Shown: positions 1 to 11,988 of the stretch, in pieces
Layout: each line of letters opens with the position of its first letter
Numbering within the stretch: position 1 is the first letter of the stretch
Assembly: GCF_046630445.1 (NCBI RefSeq)
Contig: NC_092339.1
Span: 314,587,501-314,651,500 of the forward strand
From: Rutidosis leptorrhynchoides
Taxonomy: Eukaryota > Streptophyta > Magnoliopsida > Asterales > Asteraceae
Reading direction: 5' to 3'
DNA length: 64,000 nucleotides
The notes under the pieces: model-generated
Told to the model about the DNA's origin: nothing
Databases searched by the model: none
The model's input: only the letters and a program-made list of their open reading frames with translations
Position numbers and translations under genes: made by a program

Positions 1-2890
1 CGAATAATATTCCGGATATTATTTGCACTCATGATTAAGTTTTATTAATTATTTTTAATTAACTAAGGTTACTAGTTAATTACTTGGGATTTGTTTATTT
101 AATTGTTACTTACTTACATACTTGGGCTTTATGAATGTTAATGGACTTAGAAGCCCACCCTACATCCTTAATGGATTATTTACCCCATCTTATTATGCAA
201 GTATCATACTTAGACTTAACTAGATTAATTAACTAGTGAAGGAATCTAGTTACTTGTATCAATTACACCTTGTTCCCATGCAAACCCACTTTATTACCAT
301 TTTGAGCCATATGCATGCAAAGAACTAGTGGGCTTTTCCCTTCCCCCTTTGATCCCTTGACCGTCGACCATACAAGGAGTAAAGGGAGGCTTTGTTTCAA
401 TTTTTGTATTACTTAGTTGCTCGTTTCCTTTCATTTTCTCACACACACAAAATACTTCACATTTTTCTCTCAAAGTTCTCTCTCAAATTGTGAGTTTCTT
501 TCAAGACTTTTCTTCTCTTTTCCTTGTCTTAAAACCGAAACATAAAGCACTCATCATCATCATTCTTTTGCTTGTTTGTTACTTGTTCTTGTTTGTGGTT
601 TACTTACTTGTTATTGTAGTTGTTACTTACTAGTTATTAAGAATCAAACTCTCTAGTTTGTTCTTCATTTTATCTTGTTCATACAAGAACATACAAGAAC
701 ATAAACTTTCTAGTTTATGTTCTACACTTAATGCTTTAAAAGATTGAAAAATTCATGAGTTAAAATCATACCTGTAGTTCATGTTGTAAACTTAAAGTTT
801 ACTTTCTTAAAGATCAAAGCCTTGGCTTGAATCTTTAAAAGTATGAACAACCATGAACTTATAGCTTGTAAACTTAGTTTATTTCTTCATTTATTCATGT
901 TTTAAATTTCGTGATTTTGGCTTTGTTGGTCAAGATTTACTAGTTAGTCTTGATCTCATTTTTCTTGAACTAAAGTTAACTTTGTAAGTTCAAGAACATG
1001 GAAGTATAACTTTATATTTATAACTTCATATACTTGTGTTGGATCTAAGTTTTTATAGCTTATGGTCTTCTTAATTTGTTGTAAATAAGAGCTTGTAAGC
1101 TTACATACACTTTACAAGATGAAAATCTAAGTTTCATAACTTATGGTTTCATTAAAGTAAAGATTCAAGTATTATGACTTAGGATTTAACTTAGTAACTT
1201 TAGATCTAGACTTTTGGGTCTTTGATCTTCAAGATCTAACTAAGAACTATGTTCTACAACTTAAGATCTTGATTATTTATTTTACTTTCAAGTTTGTAGC
1301 TTAATATTACTTTTAAAGTTCATGTATGTGTTGGATCTAAGATCTTGATGTAACTTTGGTTCATCAAACTACTTGCAACACTTAATTGAGTTGTGCTACT
1401 TATCTTAGACTTACACTTGTGTTATTATGGTCAAAACTTGGTAAAGATGATGTAAACACATCAACGAGTTGTACACTTGAAGCTATATGCATCAAGGATG
1501 AGAACCGTGATGAACATCAAGCACCAAGAACCCACCGGAACACACTGTTTACTGTTTTATGGAACTGATAAGAATACCTGGGCTACTGTAAAGTTGATTT
1601 TCAGTTATCTCTGTTTGAGTAGATAATTTTTCGTTTAAGACTCGCCTTAATCCGAGTTACGGTTTAGGATCTATGGCCCTCCGAACGTCACTATGTCCTT
1701 TTAACGTTGTGCTGAAAAATTCTGACCTACTCGCACTTAAACCATCACCAAGGTCAAACAAAGACGAGTTTGCTTCTGGAATTTTTTACAACAACTAAAG
1801 GACTCATATACGGAGCCATGGCCACTGGTCTCACCTCATTTCAGTAGGTATAGAGGCAGTGGCGACTGACCGAAGTCAGCCTTTGTTTTAAACTCTTTTC
1901 TAGAATGAAACATACTTTATACTTTTGTTTGATGATGAATGATGATGACCCTTAAGACCTAATTTATATACTTTTAAACCTATTGGGACGATTTACTGAC
2001 TTAGTAACTTTTGACTTAGGTTGAGGACCTTTCAAACAAACGTACTTGCTTACTTTTCCCGAGTCAACTTTACTACTACTTTTCCACTGTGAGTTATAGC
2101 ATCCATTTTTACTTTAACTATTTTGGGAACTGAGAATACATGCGCATTTTACATTTTACATACTAGGCACGAGTACTTAAACTTTATATATGTGTGGGTT
2201 ATACAACGGCATAAACATTCCCTTTAGCTCGGTAACGTTTAGTCATTAGTTTTTGAACCGGTGAATGCGAATCTTAGATATGGATCCATTGGGTTTGACA
2301 TCCCCACTCGGGCTAGTAGCGCTAGCATTTAACGGGTATTTAATACTTTGTAAACATACGCACTCGCCAAGTGTACTTTTAGGGGGTGATAAACGTTAAG
2401 TTAGTTACCAAGTGCCCACGGTTAAACATATACTTTACATACTGTTTTGAAACGCTCTTTGTAGCACTGAAATCTCGTGGCCTACCTTACATTACTGTTA
2501 TACTTAAACTATAGCTCACCAAAATTCGTGTTGATGTTTTTAAGCATGTTTTTCTCAGGTGCTTAAGGTTGCTTGCTTCCGCTGTTGTACTAGTCTTGCT
2601 TTGTAGACACCCGCTGCGCTTGTTAGAGTTGTCACCGCATGAAACATTTTATCTTGCATTCAAACTTTATTACTGTTGAACAATGATTTGTAACGACCTA
2701 AGGGTCACGTACTATTATCCTTGCTTCTATTCATAGAAGCATACTTTTGGATGTAAAACATTTGACGTTGGTTATGACGTCACCTTTTATCATGAATGCA
2801 AGCTTGTTTTGAAACCGTATATAGTATTTGACCTTGTAATGATCCTGTTGTTGATGATTCGTACACGATGGTTTTGTACGGGGCATCACA
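1..2890 (+). mobile_element. Ty3-gypsy LTR (G), 5' end outside window
   Basis: This non-coding stretch aligns by eye with the second half of the D LTR (22120-25368). Shared landmarks are a CT-rich leader rich in CTCTCAAAGTTC-type runs (about 450-500), 'gagaatacatg' near 2130, the conserved LTR block CTCACCAA...AAGCATGTTT.TTCTCAGG (2515-2560) and the TTCCGCTGTTG that follows it. It ends GGGGCATCACA at 2890, which matches the D LTR end GGGACATTTCA. No primer-binding site follows. The next base lies inside a copia LTR, so G is either a solo LTR or the right-hand LTR of an element inserted into copia E. No gene is seen here. Confidence 0.75.
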
Positions 2891-3100
2891 GATTTAACGT
2901 GGTTATATCCCAACTCCAAACACGGAGAAGGGTTTTGTCCACGGGCGCAAACCAGAGATTTTTCACTATTAATTTCATGCACACATTGTATGGGTTACAT
3001 AGGGTGTTTATATAGGCAAATCTAAACAAGGAAACTACTTAACGAGCAAGAAAACTCAATTCTAGAATTTTCTCTCGTCAGCACCATTTTCGCGACCGCA
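2891..3100 (-). mobile_element. Copia E, R-U5 end of an LTR (truncated)
   Basis: Read on the minus strand, this has a TATA box (TATATAAA, 3014-3007) followed by ACACCCTATGTAACCCATAC and then ATAACCACGTTAAAT. The same order occurs in LTR H at 11770-11890. It is cut at 2890 by LTR G. It lies directly next to the protease remnant of the same element, so the part of copia E that would hold integrase, RT and RNase H is missing. Confidence 0.6.
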
Positions 3101-4361
3101 ATGAATTTCTGGTGGTCGCGAGTTTTGTTTTCTCAGCTTCTTGCGACCATAACTCAAAACTCGTGGTCACCAAATTCACAGATTCAGCAAACCTTGTTTA
3201 ATTCGAACTTCGCACTCCAACACATACAAGAAATTATTAGGAGTAATTGTTTTTCCGAAACTAAATCTCAACGCAACAACACTACCACGACCAAGAACAT
3301 TAGCTACAGATTCGTTGCCCATATGAACCACATAATTGTCATGTACAAATGTCTTGAACCAACAACGATCCTTTCTTGCATGACAGGCGGTACCCAAATC
3401 AATCCACCAACCAACATTATCATCCTGCACATAAAATACCTCAGAAATATGTGATACATAATTCTGAACAGGATTAAACAAGCCAAGAATTTGACCTTGG
3501 TTTGGAGCCAAACCTTAGATCCTTTTCCTGCACCCGAAGTGCTTGCTCAATCATTGTTCTTCACATGGCAATCCCTTTTGAAATGACCGAAGTTACTGCG
3601 CCTCCAACAAGTCCTTTTGTTCGTCTTGTTGGAACCATGCTTACTAGCATCAAGCTTTTATTTCTTTCCATTGGGCTTCTTATAGTAGTTGTTTTTGTTA
3701 CCACGGTAATTATCTTCTATCATATTGACAAAAGATGACATCGTTTCCTTACCCTTACCCTTATCACCTTCTTGCACCCGTATTGATTCCTCAACAGACA
3801 AGAATCCACCCAATTCAGTTTACCCTTATCAAATTCATTTCTTCTTTCTTGTGTTTTAAGGTGTGTTTAAACTCTTGCCAATATGGTGGCAACTTGTCAA
3901 TAATACAAGACCCATAAATGGATTCATCCATTTTCAAGTCATGTTGAGCAAATTGCCCAAAAATCCTAAGGATTTCATGGAATTGCTCCATAACAGGCCT
4001 ATTGTCAACCATCTTGTAATTATCAAAATTACTAACAAGAAACTTCTTATTAGAATCATCTTCAGCCATATACTTGGCTTCTAACAAATCTCACAATTCC
4101 TTAGCACTTCCAACGGATTGATAAACATCAAAAAGAATATCAGACATATCATTCAAGATGTGGCCACGACATAAGAAATCATCATTATCCCACTTGTTTC
4201 TCTTCCGGATTTGATCCAAAGTTTCATTCTCCACTTCCTCGGGCATAGGGGTTGATAGAACATACGCAACCTTTAAGGTTGTCAACAAGAACATCATATT
4301 TTTTCTGCCATCACCTGAAATCAACACCTTCAAACTTTTTCAGTTTTGGGAACTTTCTTGT
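3101..4361 (-). pseudogene. Ty1-copia E gag-protease remnant
   Basis: This is the broken 5' half of a copia polyprotein. Minus-strand gag pieces (4361-3815) carry the usual copia gag core: a WQKKM-like motif near 4310, LLTTLKVAYVLSTP, then LEAKYMAEDDSNKKFLVSNF and YKMVDNRPVMEQFHEI. A degraded zinc knuckle (FGHFKRDC, first Cys lost) lies near 3560. The protease piece (3511-3176) has WWIDLGTACHA where the family has an aspartic protease D-[ST]-G site, so the catalytic triad reads DLG. Several frameshifts and stops separate the pieces. Integrase, RT and RNase H are absent and the LTR remnant follows at once, so this copy is internally deleted and dead. Confidence 0.8.
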
Positions 4362-4737
4362 CATCTCGTTCACTGATTCACCGACCATGATTCTTGCAAA
4401 TACTTGACTCGGATGTTATATAAATGGGGTTTGGGTTTCCATATAATGAAACGGATTAATCCTTGAATCGTGAAGCACTTTCAGAATCTAGTATTTCGTC
4501 CCAATTAGTTAAGGGTTACACGAAACCTCGATTGGGATAACACGAGGAACGATTAATCTTCTTGGCTAAAAGAGAATTAATCTTGATGAATGTAGAGAGT
4601 GTATTCTGTGAGTTTTTGCAGAGAAATGTATGAAAAAATGTATATATAAAATGTGGTGGAAAATGCATACATAAACAGAAAGTTGTCCAAAAAACTGTCA
4701 GAATTGACCCTGGCACGGCGTTCCAGCAAGTGGCATG
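4362..4737 (-). mobile_element. Copia E 5' LTR/leader remnant
   Basis: On the minus strand this stretch leads into the gag remnant. It has a TATA-like TTTTATATATACA (about 4651-4639) followed by a CT-rich untranslated leader. Its outer end is cut exactly where the plus-strand copia A LTR begins (TGTAGGATTAATG at 4738), so A seems to have inserted into E. Confidence 0.5.
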
Positions 4738-5827
4738 TGTAGGATTAATGCGCAAAGTACAACACATAACTATATGGCTGAATTCATATGAGCCTTCGGG
4801 GTCACACACGTATACACCTAGACGTCAATTAATAATATATATGTGATATATTGTTCAAGTAATTAATAAAATAATTAATTAATTAGTTAATTAATTAAAC
4901 GTTATATTCGTAAGTACCAAGTATTTTGTATACGCCAAGTGAAGGTATTTCGTATGCCCGAGAGACATATTAAATTAATGTGGCTAATATGTTTTGATCC
5001 AAGTCGGGTCATACCCAATAACAAGCTTACTGACACCTTAAACATATTTAATCTTAATGAATGGATCATTAAATGAATACGCGACACTTGGATTTTAGAA
5101 AATCAATTTTCTAAAATATTATTACTTGAGATAAATTATTTGGATAATTTATATGATAAGGATTTAGTTATTTATAAGATTAAATAGTTATGTTGTGATG
5201 CATTTTATAAAAGGATTTATAAAATGTAAGTAACAAATGCAAGGTATTATTTTGCAGCAAGTTTTATAAAAAAAATTGAAGATACAATTTTAAATAACCC
5301 CTCATGGGGGACGGTTTTTGCAAGGACCAAGGAGTCCACCCCATGCTTGATTGTTACTTTTAATATGACACAAGTCCTTATGTGTTTGTGGCTTGACCAA
5401 AATACAAACATACATGCATTCAAACATCAAGTAATAAGCAAAAACTCTCCTTCTTTTCTGCTACATTCTGGCCGTAACATTTGAGAAACAAGAGGGAGTT
5501 ATTGAGATTATTTGGAAGCTCATTTTCAAGTATAATTAAATCCTAACCATAGTACAAGGTGTTGGTGTTAAGTTTGGGGTATAATCACTTGAGGTTTCAT
5601 TGTTTTGAGGCTTCATTCATCATCATTTCTTGGAGCCTGCTGTTGTCCAGAATATAGGGTGTAAAACGAAAGGGTCCTAAGCTTGGTTTTAAGGTGATTA
5701 AGTGTCTTAAATCCAAACTCAATTAAGGGTAGTGTTGGTGCAACAATAGCTTGGGCTTTTACACAATTGTTCATCTTCTTGTTCTTCAAACTCACCCTCA
5801 ATTAACTTGAGGAGGTACTACTTCTTC

Positions 5828-5913
<86 letters not shown>

Positions 5914-6040
5914 CATTTATCCATGACTTGATATTAATATGGGATTTAATAAAATGGCTTAACAAATGTACTTGTTCTCTAAATACTTCCGCTTGCTTTA
6001 ACTATCTTAAAATTGGTTTTAAGGATTGAGTAAACTACAA
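4738..6040 (+). mobile_element. Copia A, 5' LTR (right border uncertain)
   Basis: The start (TGTAGGATTAATGCGCAAAG, then TACAACA.ATAACTATATGGC and GAGCCTTCGGGGTCACACACG) matches the start of the copia B LTR, whose ends are fixed by a target duplication. The sequence then diverges from B and includes an (AT)n run of about 83 bp at 5830-5912. The right border is taken near ACTTCCGCTTGCTTTAACTATC (about 5987) but is not certain. There is no gene. Confidence 0.55.
5830..5912. repeat. (AT)n microsatellite
   Basis: About 83 bp of uninterrupted TA dinucleotides inside the copia A LTR. Confidence 0.95.
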
Positions 6041-6570
6041 GAACATGTTGTTATGAACTTGTTGAATTCCATCACCAAGAATGTTTGCAACAAAGGAAAT
6101 AAGATTGGATATTAAACTATAATATTTGTTTGGATACAAAATTAATGTAAACCAACTTTGGTGTTGTTAATATCAATATCATATAGAATAATAAGATTTT
6201 ATATTAAAATAATATATTCATTTGTTTTGGATACATACTCGGGTATGTAACTGACACCAAATAATATATATATTTTAACTCTTGTTTTTGTTGAAAAAAA
6301 AGAGAAAAAAGAAACCCCACAAAAATTTGTCTTTTTATTACGGCAGACAAACCATTAGTTTTCGACGAACACCAAACAACAAACCATTCTTTTTTATTAC
6401 CGATTGAATCCACCATTACTAGCAGATAAACTGATGTGATGGTGGAAGCACAATGTGGATCTTAGCCTTTTACGAAAATTAATAGTTTTATAAGGTTTTT
6501 AAAACATGGGTAGTTAATTTATAAAAGGATAATTATTAAAGATACTAAAAGAACCTTGTTTATTTTGTAG
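6041..6570 (+). mobile_element. Copia A untranslated leader, decayed
   Basis: 6440-6570 matches the leader just before gag in copia B (shared ATGTGGATCTTAG.CTTT.CG and a TTGTAG directly before the gag ATG, which looks like a splice acceptor). 6041-6440 is AT-rich and unrecognised. The primer-binding site was not found. Confidence 0.5.
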
Positions 6571-7400
6571 ATGACATCAAACACAATTCAATCCGTAAAC
6601 AACATGACCATAAGGTCAATCCTTGAGAAGGAAAAATTGAATAGTAACAACTTCATAGATTGGTATCGAAACCTTCAGATCGTCTTAAAGTCTGAAAGGA
6701 AGTTGCACCACCTGGAAAATCCTTTACCTGAAGCCCCACCTGAAACTGCTAATGCTATTGTTCATAATGCTTATACTAAGTAGTATAACGAATAACTTGA
6801 AGTAGCATGTCTTATGCTTGCTAGCATGAACTCTGAGCTCCAAAGGAACTTAATGGACTACAATGCATATGACATGATCGAGGAACTCAAGACGATGTTC
6901 CAACAACAGGCAGAACAGGAATTGTTTGAAACTGTGAAAGCGTTTCACGCTTACAAACATGAGTTGGGGCAGCCGGTTAGCCAATATGTCTTGAAGATGA
7001 AAGGCTATCTGGATCAATTGGAGTGCCTAGGTTATGCTATACCACCAGTTCTTGGAGTGCACTTGATACTTACTTCACTATCCAATGACTATGATGGATT
7101 TGTAATGAATTACAATATGCATAGCATGGAAAAAACCATTCCCGAGCTGCATGCGATGCTTAAACAAGCTGAGAAGGGGCTACCAAAGAAGACTCCTGCA
7201 GTCTTAACTATAAAGGAAGGTATAATCCAGAAAAGAAAGCTGCAAACTGCTAGTGGAAAGGGAAAAGGAAAGAGTAACAAGCTTACACTCCCAAGAAGAA
7301 AATTCCACCACCAGCAAAGAAAGAGCATCCCGCAAAGAACATGGCTTGTCACCATTATGGCTAGATTGGTCATTGGAGACGAAACTGTGTGCTTTACTTG
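6571..7400 (+). pseudogene. Ty1-copia A gag, broken
   Basis: The capsid polyprotein of copia A starts at ATG 6571 (MTSNTIQSVNNMTIRSILEK), parallel to the B gag start. It carries SILEKEKLNSNNFIDWYRNL, the copia gag N-terminus, then RNLMDYNAYDMIEELKTMFQ and a C-terminal Lys-rich stretch. TAG at 6781 interrupts it, and a frameshift near 7300-7390 removes the zinc knuckle that B keeps. The protein is therefore not functional. It feeds directly into the protease-integrase frame. Confidence 0.85.
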
Positions 7401-8940
7401 GAAGAGTTGAAGAAGGGAAAGGCTGATTCGACCAGCACTTCAGGTATCTTCGTTATAGAACTCTATAATTTTCATAATAAAACTTGGGTGTATGACACTG
7501 GTTGTGGTACTCATATTTGTAATGATATGCAGGGACTTAGGAAAATTCGGAAGCTGAATAAGGGGGTTTTGGATCTGTACGTTGGCAATGGCGATCGTGC
7601 AGCTGTCGAATCTATAGGAAGCTATGAGCTCATCCTCTCAAGTCGACTTATTCTTATTTTAGATAATTGTTATTATGCACCTTCTATTAATAGAGGTGTT
7701 ATTTCAGTTTCTCGTTTGAAGGATAATGGTTTTAATCATGTATTCACAGATTATGGTATTTCAGTTTCTAAGGATAATATTTTTTATTTTAATACTATTC
7801 CCAGAGATGGTATTTTTGAAATTGACATGCATAATTTTGTTCCAAACGAAAGTTCTATATTTAATTGTAGCTCTAAGAAATTCAAACATGATTTGAATTC
7901 CACATATCTATGGCATTGTCGTCTTGGTCATATAAACAAGAAACGCATAACAAAGCCGCAACATGATGGGCTTCTTGAGTCAATCGGCAATGAGTCGTTT
8001 GACATATGCGAATCTTGTTTATCTGGAAAAATGACAAAGAAACCCTTTACCCACCAGGTTGAAAGGGCGAGTGATCTACTTGGACTCATTCATACTGATG
8101 TATGTGGCCCATTTAGAGTAATGTCTAGAGATAGAGCTACCTACTTCGTTACTTTTACTGATGATTTCAGTAGATATGGTTATGTTTACTTGATTAAACA
8201 TAAACATGAAGTATTTGAAAAGTTCAAAGCGTTTCAAAATGAAGTAGAAAATCAACTCTAAAAGACCATTAAGGTTCTGCGGTTCGACCGTGGAGGCAAA
8301 TATATGAGTCAAGAGTTTTTAGACCATCTAAGAGATCGTGGGATTGTCTCACATTTAACTCCTCCTTACACACCTCGACATAATGAGGTGTTAAAAATGG
8401 AGAAATCGAACTTTGCTTGACATGGTTCGATCAATGATGAGTCTAACAACTCTACTACCATCCTTTTGATGATTTGCTCTAGAGTCTGTTGCACGCATTC
8501 TCAACATTGTTCCAACCAAGAAGGTAAACAAGACACCATATGAAATATGGCATGGGAAAGTCCCAAATTTGTCTTACTTGAAAGTCTGAGGTTGTGAGGC
8601 TCGCGTGAAGCGTGATACACCAAACAAACTAGAGTCCAGAACTATCAAGCGTATCTTTGTAGGATACCTAAAAGAAATGATGGGATACTACTTCTACTAT
8701 CCAGCAGAAAACAAGGTTTTCATTGCTAGATATGCTGAGTTTTTGGAGAAGAGTCCCCTCTTACAGGAAGCAAGTGGGAGCACTATAGATCCTGAAGAAA
8801 TTCATGAATATGATACATTACCTTCTGAAGGCACTAGCAAAATTCGTACTGAGCCTCAACATAAAAGTGTCGAGGTATAAGACGAAGAATGTCTTATTCG
8901 TAGATCTAGTAGAAACTCTCGTGCACCTGAAAGGTTAAAC
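7389..8940 (+). pseudogene. Ty1-copia A protease-integrase, broken
   Basis: In order this shows the aspartic protease site (WVYDTGCGTHICND, about 7485-7530), the GAG-pre-integrase zinc motif (LWHCRLGHIN... CESCLSGKM, about 7910-8030) and the integrase core starting HTDVCGPFR (about 8090) with FTDDFSRYGY. Stop TAA at about 8259 is followed by a frameshifted continuation containing the region of the second catalytic Asp (FDRGGKYMSQEFLDHL). It is then broken near 8390 where the next catalytic segment should be. The C-terminal integrase region is readable again at 8605-8880 (KRIFVGYLKEMMGYYFYYPA). At least four lesions make this copy dead. Confidence 0.85.
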
Positions 8941-9000
8941 CTTATGGTTACGACAGAGGACTTGGAATTAGGGGATCTGGGCGAACCAGCTTATTACAAA

Positions 9001-10565
9001 GCTGCATTTATCAGATCCTGAATCTGATAAATGGCAAGATGCTATGAATGTAGAGATGCAGTCCATGAAAGATAATCAAGTTTGGCGCTTGATTGATCTC
9101 CCACCAAACAGCAAGCCTGTTGGGTGTAAATGGATCTTCAAGAAGAAGACCGACATGGACAAAAATGTACACACCTTTAAGGCCCGCTTGGTAGCAAAAG
9201 GTTATACTCAAACCTACGGGGTTGATTATGAAGAGACCTTTTCTCCGGTAGTGGACATTAAAGCTATTAGGATACTCATAGCTATAGCAGCGTATTATGA
9301 CTATGAGATTTGGCAAATGGATGTCAAAACCGCATGCCTGAATGGTCACCTTAGCGAGGATGTATATATGGTGCAACCTGAAGGGTTTGTGAATCCTAAG
9401 GATCCTAAGAAAGTATGCAAGCTTCAGAAATCCATTTATGGATTAAAGTAAGCATCAAGGAGTTGGAACATGAAGTTTGATGAGAAAATCAAAGAGTTTG
9501 GCTTCTCATAAAACCTTGATCAGCCATGTGTGCACATGAGAGCTAGTGGGAGGGTTAAAGTCTTTCTGATCTTATATGTTGATGACATATTACTCATGAG
9601 AAATCATATTCCAACGCTACAAAGACATTAAATCCTGGCTTGGAAGATGTTTCTCTATGAAAGATCTGGGAGATGCAGCGTATATCCTAAGAATCAAGAT
9701 CTATAGAGACAGATCTAAGCGGTTAATAGGTCTAAGTCAAAGTGCATATATTGACAAAATCTTAAAGCGATTTAAGATGGAAGCTTCCAAACGGGGTAGT
9801 CTTCCAATGCAACCAAATGTGGTATTGAGTAAGACTCAAGCCCCCTCTACACCCGAAGAGGTGAAGCGAATGACTGGAGTTCCATATGCTTCAGCTATTG
9901 GATCCATCATGTATGCTATGAGGTGCACTAGACCAGATGTTTCTTTCGCTCTCAATATGACGAGCCGATACCAATAGAATCCAGGTGATAGTCACTGGAC
10001 TGCTGTAAAGAATATATTGAAGTATTTGTGAAACACTATAGATTTGTTCTTAGTTTATGGAGGTTTCGATGAACTGAGCATAAAGTGTTACATTGATGCT
10101 AGTTTCGAAACTGATCGAGATGATAATCGATCCCAGTTTGGCTATGTTTTAGTTATCAACAGAGGCGCAGTCGACTGGAGAAGCTCAAAGCAGAGCACTA
10201 CAGCGATGTCTACAACAGAATCAGAATACATTGCTGCATCTAAAGCTGCTCAGGAAGCTGTTTGGATCAGAAAATTCATATCTGGGCTTGACCTTGTTCC
10301 CAGCATTGAAAATCCCATGAACATGTATTGCGACAATACTGGCGCTATAGTAATAGCAAATGAACTAGGAGTTCTACGTGGTGCCAAACACATCCTTCGC
10401 AAATTTCACTACATACGTGAAGTTATAGAGAAAGGTGAAGTTCGTATTCAAAAGGTTCCAACAGAAGACAATCTAGCTGACCCGTTCACAAAGTCAATGT
10501 CTTGTACCAAGCATGTCGAGCATTCTAGGAACATTGGGCTTAGACCAGCTAATAGTTTTATGTAA
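9001..10565 (+). pseudogene. Ty1-copia A reverse transcriptase-RNase H, broken
   Basis: The RT begins with MNVEMQSMKDNQVWRLIDLP (9044) and continues through CKWIFKKK, FKARLVAKGYTQ, WQMDVKTACLNG and VYMVQPEGF. Stops follow at 9449 (GLK then stop) and about 9510. The catalytic YVDD is intact near 9578, then a frameshift separates it from the 9657-9977 piece (MKDLGDAAYILRIKI). RNase H follows (CYIDASFETDRDD, STTESEYIAASKAAQEAVW, MYCDNTGAI, 10044-10565) with a stop before it. All domains are those of plant copia elements and closely match copia B. Confidence 0.9.
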
Positions 10566-11340
10566 TTTTAGTATTTGGATAATTGGAACATCAAAGCAGT
10601 TTTTATTTTTAATGAATTGATATAATGTGTTATGATCATTTTTATTCATAATTACTGTGTTCTATATTTGCATCTTTAAATCCGTGAATAATGAATTTTA
10701 TTCAAAATTTTCCATTGTTGATTGATGATACGGGAGTAACATCAAATTAAGACAAATGTGAGTGTTTGATATGGTGTAATGTGTTACTATCAAACTCACA
10801 TGTATTCATAGGATGAATATTGAAATGACCCAACCTCGAGATTTCACTGCATGGATCAGCGTCAATAGTGAAACTCGCAAGTGGTTTCGATGTGTGGAGC
10901 ATTATACTTTGATATGGTTAAACACTGTCCTGAATTAGGCTGTTATAAAAGCCATTATTGGGTGTAATGTGAAGCTCATGACAGACACGTGTATGCAAGA
11001 TATGATTTGTTCCTCCAACCTGTTTGGAGTTAGATACTTTTGAGCTCCTCGATGAATGAATAAGATACTTGTGTGGCTGCACCCAAATGTAATTGAGATG
11101 ATACTTAATTAGTTTGGTGATCTAATTCATTTCTAAGATCGAGAAAACAAAATTGTTAAACAAATGAGAATGACTGATGATCCATGTCTCAAGTTTAACT
11201 AAAGTATCCGAAATAAAGGGATAAATCACATTTAGCACTTACTATGAGCAGTTCTGAGAAACTACCCTCACGTGAATTTGGGGACAATGGCGTGTTGCTA
11301 GACGCTAACCATTGTTTGTATAGTTACTTGGTGTTGTGCA
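10566..11340 (+). mobile_element. Copia A conserved 3' untranslated region
   Basis: These 775 bases between the RNase H stop and the lost polypurine tract have no ORF, yet they match the same interval of copia B (15438-14595, minus strand) closely. Over 10970-11210 I estimate about 90% identity with almost no gaps. The match stops at GTTGTGC (about 11338), before the polypurine tract, where LTR H sequence begins. The 3' LTR of copia A was not found. Confidence 0.75.
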
Positions 11341-11988
11341 ATATTATCATGAATCATCATATAATATTAATAACAATTTAAGCGGAAGCATATTAGTTAT
11401 ATTAATAACTAAATTACCAAAAGCATGGTGTGCCACTTGACTTCTATTTCCTACAATCCTGATGTGGCACGGCGAAGTGGCACGACGTTCCACTTTCATT
11501 CTGGTCAAGTATCACAGTTTAACCCATTTCCTGTTAGATGTGAACGAGAATTAAACAATAAGTGGGACTACAAGAATTCATGTGACTTCATGGTGTGAAA
11601 CAAATTAATTATGGAGTATAATTTCATGTTTCATACATGAATTCTTATCACACCAAACGTGAGTAGTTCTCATCTCATGTACATGAATTGATGGGTTGAT
11701 AGTTCTCATGAATTTGTAGTTGATAGTTCTCATTTCATTTCATGTACATGAATTGGTGATTCTTTTCTTCATATAAATACACCCTATGTAACCCATACAT
11801 TTTGTAGGCACGAAATTATCAATAAAAATCTCTCTAGCTTGGTCCGCGGATTAAAGTAATCAACTCCTGATTGCATATAACCACGTTAAATTATCGCGTT
11901 CTTATTTTCTTTGATATTGTCTTCGTTTGTCTTTGTGGGAGAGTGATTTTCTGAAAATCACTCATATTGTTGGGTCCTAAATCCTAAC
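11341..11988 (+). mobile_element. Copia LTR H (solo or truncated)
   Basis: This is LTR-like sequence with a TATA box (TATAAATA, 11772-11779) followed by CACCCTATGTAACCCATAC and CATATAACCACGTTAAATTATCGCG, the order found in the copia E LTR. It ends TTGGGTCCTAAATCCTAACA at 11988. The 5' border is unclear. No internal region follows, so it is a solo or truncated LTR that ended copia A. Confidence 0.6.

Noticed and set aside
1386-1568. 60-codon frame near the left end
   Set aside because: It lies in LTR G with no similarity to any protein I know and no conservation in the matching part of the D LTR.
4630-4655. TATA box of a host gene
   Set aside because: It faces a copia gag remnant on the minus strand and is better explained as the promoter of that element's LTR.
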